Source: Leuctra nigra (lineage: Eukaryota > Arthropoda > Insecta > Plecoptera > Leuctridae). Taken from it: a stretch of 64,000 nt of DNA. The stretch covers positions 20,654,069 to 20,718,068 of the forward strand of contig OW203771.1 in the NCBI GenBank assembly GCA_934045905.1, given 5' to 3'. The notes under the pieces are model-generated. The model was not told the origin of the DNA. It saw nothing but the letters and a program-made list of their open reading frames with translations, and searched no databases. Positions 59,315 through 64,000 of this stretch are shown here, one piece after another; within the stretch, counting starts at the first letter, position 1; every line of letters starts with the position of its first letter. The translations under genes and the position numbers were made by a program.

Positions 59315-62300
59315 GATAAACTAATCTCTCTTTTATACATGTGTCAAGATGTCTTCATCTCCCGACCTTTGTGAAAAACCTATTTTACGTCGGAATGTTA
59401 TGTATTTATTTATCAGGCTGATTCCAAATAATATGATATTGTTTCAAGATATTGCTTCCATTGTTCGTCGGAATCCTGCCAATCGACTGACCATTTAGCC
59501 AAGTTTTCCTCCTCTTCTCGGCTGCGCCACGTACTCTCTATCTTTCTCGATTCTCCACCACTTTTCAGCAATATTCTGCCACTTTCCTCTTCTCTCGCAT
59601 CTTTGTTTTACTGATTTTATCCACGATGTCTACCTTTCTTTTCCCAACTGAATCTCCACTTCTGAATCTCTCTTGGTAGTAGTTTCCCAACCAATATATT
59701 TGGAACGAATATTGAAACAATATTAAACCACGCTTTGCATGTCAAGCACCATTGCGTAAAACAATTAATATATCGTGCTTCCTAAACTGTTGACACCTTC
59801 TGATATTGACATTCAGCGAGAGCCATTGCGTCCGCTACTCCATGTTTTATATCATTGTAGATTGCGACTTTGGATGCAATATGAAGATCAGTGATGCAAT
59901 GTCCCGATAAAGTTATCAACAAGATAACAGGTTGTGACGTGTCAGTGCTGCAATCCGAATGATCAGTGTGTGAATCCATGTTACAATGCTCGTGAACACG
60001 GCTGTACATGGAGCGGGGGTCAAAGGTCACCGCGAATCTGCAATCAGTGGCCAGGGTTAACCGCACGGTATTAGTGGGGGTCGGGTCCATGGGTTCATTC
60101 GGTGATCCAGACTACATCTAATGTGAATTCACATACAGAAATATAGCAACAGTTGTCGGTACAATGTAGGGGATTGACAAGAATTGACATTTTAATTTTC
60201 GTTCTCTCTAATGAAAATATGTTAATTTGTTTAAATTGTAATAAGTCAGGAAGACCCTTTCAAAGAAAATGTCTCAAAGTACTATATTTTTTTACTATAT
60301 ACTATATGTAGGGCAGACAATTTTTAAGAGGAATATTACCATTACAATTATTTACTTAATTTAATATCTCTCAAATTGCCATTGATGTTTCTTGGGTTTT
60401 GAACCAAGTGCTGGAAAGAGCACCGTCCGAATCGATTGAAAATGCAGTACATTTTAAAACCCTCGCTCAAGAAGTTATACTGAGATCATTAATTACATCC
60501 GTAAGTTTTCCGCAGTGACTTAAGCCCCCCACCCTGTTAAACGAGGTCAAAGGGAGCTGGATGTAAATGTGGGGGGAGGGCGGGGGGGGGCATCACCGCG
60601 ACGAAGATGAACGAGGAGAGTCACACATTCCCGGCGAAATCAAATAAGACCCGTGCGCTGGATGTGTGTGTGTCGTGGGGGGGGGGGGGGGGGGGGGGGT
60701 TGTGGCAAACTGGAGTTATATATGGGGGGTGGACTTTGAAAGTTCAGAGCCAGTGAGGTCGGGCAAAGAACCTGTTTTTCTTGCATTTAATAAGAGTGTT
60801 TTTAAGGAATGGTTGATATTTTTATTCTGTACATCAAATTAATTATTGTCAAAATCAATTTAAATATCTTTAAAAATGTAATTCGTAGTTGTACAAGAGT
60901 CGATTCAGCTACAGTTTTATTATCCATTTAGAGAATACAATAAATGCAAAATAATATACTTGCATTGCTAGTTCAAATCATAACGTATGTTTTTGCTTAG
61001 AGTACAAATACTTAAAATAATTATGATGGCACCAGATTTCATACTTGACTCACGGAAATGCCACATTTACTTGTAGGTAGTAGAACATTTTCAGCTCGAA
61101 TGAACTTTCTACAATATAAATTTTAAGGAAATTGTAGAAAAGTTATCAAAATTATTGATTAATTTTAAATATGATAAATATGATTGATAAGTTGATATTT
61201 CTATGGATGTAATAAATTAAATTTTATTGAGTGTAAAAATTAAATTTCAATTATGGTTTTCTACTTAAATGGTGGGCTGTTTAATATGTCGCAGCTCACT
61301 TACGGCAGAGTAAAATTATTGCATATTTTTTTCCTAAATATGGCATATTTTACCTGGTTGCTTAAAAATGTTCCAGAAATCAAATTATGTAATGTGTATA
61401 GGTACAACATTTCAGTGGACCGTTAATCTTTTGGTCCCTGACATTCGTCATGTCAGTCACATGTCGTCATGTCACAACAACTTAGGTATGTTTAGTTACG
61501 ATCTGTACTTAGCTGTTCAAGCTGTGTACCAAACGCGTCGGTTAAGTCTAGTTAGACGATTGTTCTGTTAGCTGATTTCATCAAGTCTGACACAATTAGT
61601 TTCTCTTCAAGAACAAAACTCGTAATCTCACCAAATCCAACTTACTGTTGAAGTTTCAAATAATAGTTCGTATATTGTCCGATCTCTGCTGCCCAACAAT
61701 GCCGTCAGATTATCCCAATACCCACTCTTCAAACGGCGAACAACAAAAACAAAACAAGCGAAAATTCTATTCAAATTTATCCGCCAATCTGAACTCTCTA
61801 TTCAGCGGAAAACTGATGACGTCGGCTTTCATGTCGGAAAACTGAAAAGTCTAGGATAAAAAAACGTGAACGCAAATAACAAAGAAGTTTTCACATGATG
61901 CGGTTGTAGAGTTGTTGACTGAGAATAGAGTAATAGAGGGGCAAAAAGAAGATGACAAGTAAAAGATGTTTGTGGTTAGAATCTATGGGAAACTAGCTTA
62001 CGCAAGATGAATGCCTGAATGCCGAGATGGGATTGGTTATTTGTTTGGATGGTTAACAGAGTAGATATTCTTGTTAAAGCCAAATCGTTGCTTACTTTGC
62101 TTTACTGTACTTAGAGTAAGTAGTAGAAACTCAATTTAATCAAGATGAGAGCGATTTGTATTGTGCTGGAATACTTACATGCACTCTCTTGCCTTTCCAC
62201 AAAGCGGATTTCACTTTTAATGACAAATACCGTGCAGTGTTCTAGATTACAAACCAAAGACATTTGATTGTTGATAAAGGGAAATAGCAGGAAATATGTT

Positions 62301-62417
62301 TGGCAATTTTGGAGAAAAATGAATTATAAAGTTGTATTTATCTTGTATTACAATTGTGAAAATTATCTTCTATGCAATAACAGTATTTTTTTCTAACTGC
62401 ACATATTTTTCATTTCA
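59315..62417. other. Spacer downstream of the P450 gene
   Basis: No gene recognised. 59782-60090 is less AT-rich and open on the - strand (102 residues) but without a recognisable domain. G-rich runs occur at 60572-60590 and a pure run of 23 G at 60677-60699. 60720-62417 is AT-rich and unremarkable. Confidence 0.45.
60017..60029 (+). promoter_or_regulatory. DR1-type nuclear receptor site
   Basis: GGGTCAAAGGTCA is a perfect direct repeat of two half-sites spaced by one base, the preferred sequence of HNF4 and RXR/USP-type receptors. A weaker relative, AGGTCAAAGGGAG, lies at 60544-60556. Whether either acts on the P450 gene, whose stop codon is about 2.6 kb away, is unknown. Confidence 0.35.
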
Positions 62418-62483
62418 TTTATTATTCTGTATAAAATAATGTATGTAATGTATTATTGTTTCTTATATTAGTTCCTTTTTATT
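62418..62483 (-). terminator. Candidate polyadenylation signals of the P450 gene
   Basis: On the - strand AATAAA occurs at 62478-62483, about 100 bases after the stop codon, and again at 62418-62423. Both are in AT-rich DNA, so chance occurrence is possible. The distance is normal for an insect 3' end. Confidence 0.5.
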
Positions 62484-62580
62484 ATTAGATGGCTTATATC
62501 AACAGCTGTCATATGTATATGTCAACAGCATTAGCTTAATATCAGTACTGGTTCCAAACACTGATAGGAAGACTTGTTGT

Positions 62581-63375
62581 TCAGAGCAAGGGCGTGCGCC
62601 TGCTCAACTGGACATTATAACCCATCCCAGGTTTCAAATACATGGACAAAGCTGCCAGAAGATTCCCCGTCATCAGCTCCACAGTCAAATCCGTCTTGAG
62701 AGTGAGCCGTCGAAGAATTGTACTTAGAGTACATTTCATCTGCAGATTGGCGTAGTGTCTTCCGATGCAGGTTCTTTGTCCCGCGCTATACGGGATGTAG
62801 GCGAATGGGTGAATTTTCTGAGTTATCCACCGATCAGGATTGAAACTTCCTGCGTCTTTGAAGTTATCTTCGTTGCGATGTAACGCTAGGGTGTTTACCA
62901 AAACCACGCAACCTTTTGGTAGCACCATGCCGTTATGAATCCGAATGTCCTCGGGCAATATTCTTGGCTGGTACGGAACCGGTGGGAACATTCTGAGTGC
63001 CTCTTTGATGGAGCGATCTAAAACAACCATTTGGCTCAGATCCTCTTGAGTAACTGGGCGTTGACTGTCGCCGAATATTGAGTCTAGCTCCTCGTGGATC
63101 TGGTCTTGCACGTCAGTGTGGATGGCGATGAGGATCATGCAGTACGACATCGTCAGCGCCGTCGTGTCCGTGCCGGCGGTCGCCAGTGTTGATACTTCGT
63201 CTCGCAGGTCGGCGGAGGACAACGGGGCTGTTTGTTGTTCAGAAGCCTCGATCATCAGGTCCAGGAAGGAGTTGATCTTCTTGTCGCCGGATGTCAAGAT
63301 GTCGGAGCGACGGATTCCTCGCCGGAAGTCGTCTTGTTTCTTGGCGATGACGCTCTCGCTGAACTCGTGGAGGAT
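62581..63375 (-). CDS. Cytochrome P450, CYP4 clan, last exon
   Basis: The 264-residue exon carries the catalytic half of a haem-thiolate monooxygenase that normally sits in the ER membrane and oxidises lipids, hormones or foreign compounds. It is entered in phase 0 after a TTGGGCAG acceptor, and a TGA stop lies at 62581-62583. Counting from the exon start: I-helix oxygen-binding AGTDTT at 67-72, K-helix EALR (ExxR) at 125-128, FNPDRW (PERF region) at 178-183 and haem loop IPYSAGQRTCIG with the ligand Cys at 203. RNEDNF and HPFAYIPYSAG place it in the CYP4 clan. Oddities are Tyr for the usual Phe in the haem loop and AGTDTT where most CYP4s have EGHDTT. No frameshift is seen. The exact subfamily is not assignable. 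Confidence 0.95.
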   Translation of the reverse strand: MLHEFSESVIAKKQDDFRRGIRRSDILTSGDKKINSFLDLMIEASEQQTAPLSSADLRDEVSTLATAGTDTTALTMSYCMILIAIHTDVQDQIHEELDSIFGDSQRPVTQEDLSQMVVLDRSIKEALRMFPPVPYQPRILPEDIRIHNGMVLPKGCVVLVNTLALHRNEDNFKDAGSFNPDRWITQKIHPFAYIPYSAGQRTCIGRHYANLQMKCTLSTILRRLTLKTDLTVELMTGNLLAALSMYLKPGMGYNVQLSRRTPLL

Positions 63376-63656
63376 CTGCCCAATTAGATTTTAGTAATAA
63401 TGAATTGCGCACAATTTGTTCCCTTCCTTGTCTTAATTCTGTAAATATACTATCCGCTTACCTGACTACATTTTCTAAGCATACATACAAAATCCAAACC
63501 ACTGACAACTTATACACGGGACACACTATCAACTTTCTCCCCGCTTTTCCCATCATTGCCGAATACCAGAGAGGCAAGTGAGGTCACGTGACAGCTGTTA
63601 GACAATGAGAGAAATGCTTTCACATACAGTGTGAGTATTGATACTCTTTTTCTTAC

Positions 63657-63808
63657 CTTGATAAGCCGCACTGCTTCTTTACCGTCAGCTGTCCACCTGT
63701 AGAGCCAGTCGATGAGCTGCCATGGTTGATACATCCGACGCACTAGAAGGTCGGTTCCTCTCTTCACTTCCTGGTACGCTTCAATTGTCTTTGAACTGGG
63801 GCCTCCGC
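63657..63808 (-). CDS. Cytochrome P450, CYP4 clan, penultimate exon
   Basis: The 152-bp exon is bounded by acceptor CTTCACAG and donor AAG then GTAAGA. It begins with two bases of a split codon and gives 50 residues, GGPSSKTIEAYQEVKRGTDL then LVRRMYQPWQLIDWLYRW and onward to RLIK, ending in phase 0 to match the last exon over a 281-bp intron. The sequence corresponds to the region after the C helix in CYP4 proteins, where a Tyr/Trp-rich segment precedes the G helix. Together the two exons give 314 of an expected 500 or so residues. The N-terminal anchor and remaining exons lie beyond position 64000. Confidence 0.85.
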
Positions 63809-64000
63809 CTGTGAAGTTATGTATTACTTACTGTTCGAGAAGGTGAGGTTTACAACTGAAATTGATCAACGCGCATTCCCTTTGTAAAGTATGAAAAGAT
63901 TTTAAAACGTAACATTTTTTCTTGCATTACTGAATAACGAATCATGTATACGTTTTATCTGTTGTGAATAATTGTGGCAGGTTGATCACATAGGAAATGT

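Noticed and set aside
59782..60090. 102-residue open frame on the - strand as an exon
   Set aside because: There is no recognisable domain or matching splice partners, and it begins and ends in ordinary spacer. The composition alone is not enough.

Overview
This is a window of nuclear DNA from a repeat-rich animal, most likely an insect. The evidence is an intron-split cytochrome P450 of the CYP4 clan, a second gene whose four short exons join with matching splice phases, tRNA-derived SINEs, very AT-rich non-coding DNA and dense small DNA transposons (hAT, Tc1/mariner and TTAA types). A hemipteran is my best guess, partly from the long pure G or C tracts, but nothing seen decides the order.

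Only two genes can be supported. Four exons on the + strand (23381-23596, 26009-26196, 27129-27175, 36219-36349) form an internal part of one gene of unknown identity. Its other exons lie outside the window or were not recognised. The 3' half of a P450 gene lies on the - strand (exons 63657-63808 and 62581-63375), and its 5' exons lie beyond the right edge. The genes face each other with about 26 kb of repeats between them, and no functional link is visible.

Layout: 1-23000 is gene-poor and holds MITEs, a SINE, a 116-bp tandem array and several copies of a family marked by GAGCGAGC ends. 23000-36350 holds the four exons, with introns carrying a hAT MITE, a tRNA-bearing inverted repeat, a dead non-LTR retrotransposon, a mariner-type MITE and a nested foldback. 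Just before exon 4 a 105-bp unit repeats nine times and carries the 3' splice site with it, so the exon is preceded by eight decoy acceptors. 36600-57560 is dominated by a foldback-type family. One isolated arm sits at 36948-39312, and a 14-kb palindromic element occupies 42998-57000.

The arms of that palindrome consist of a roughly 120-bp module repeated five to eleven times. Each module places a YY1-like site (GCCGCCAT), an ETS-like site (CCGGAAGT) and a full CRE palindrome (TGACGTCA) side by side. Comparing the two arms reveals a solo LTR in one (44561-45803) and a nested element with inside-out inverted repeats in the other (53070-54348). The arms, the splice-site array and a sequence core shared by several repeat families are the most unusual content. 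57561-64000 holds C/G homopolymer tracts, a hAT MITE, a DR1-type nuclear-receptor site and the P450 gene.
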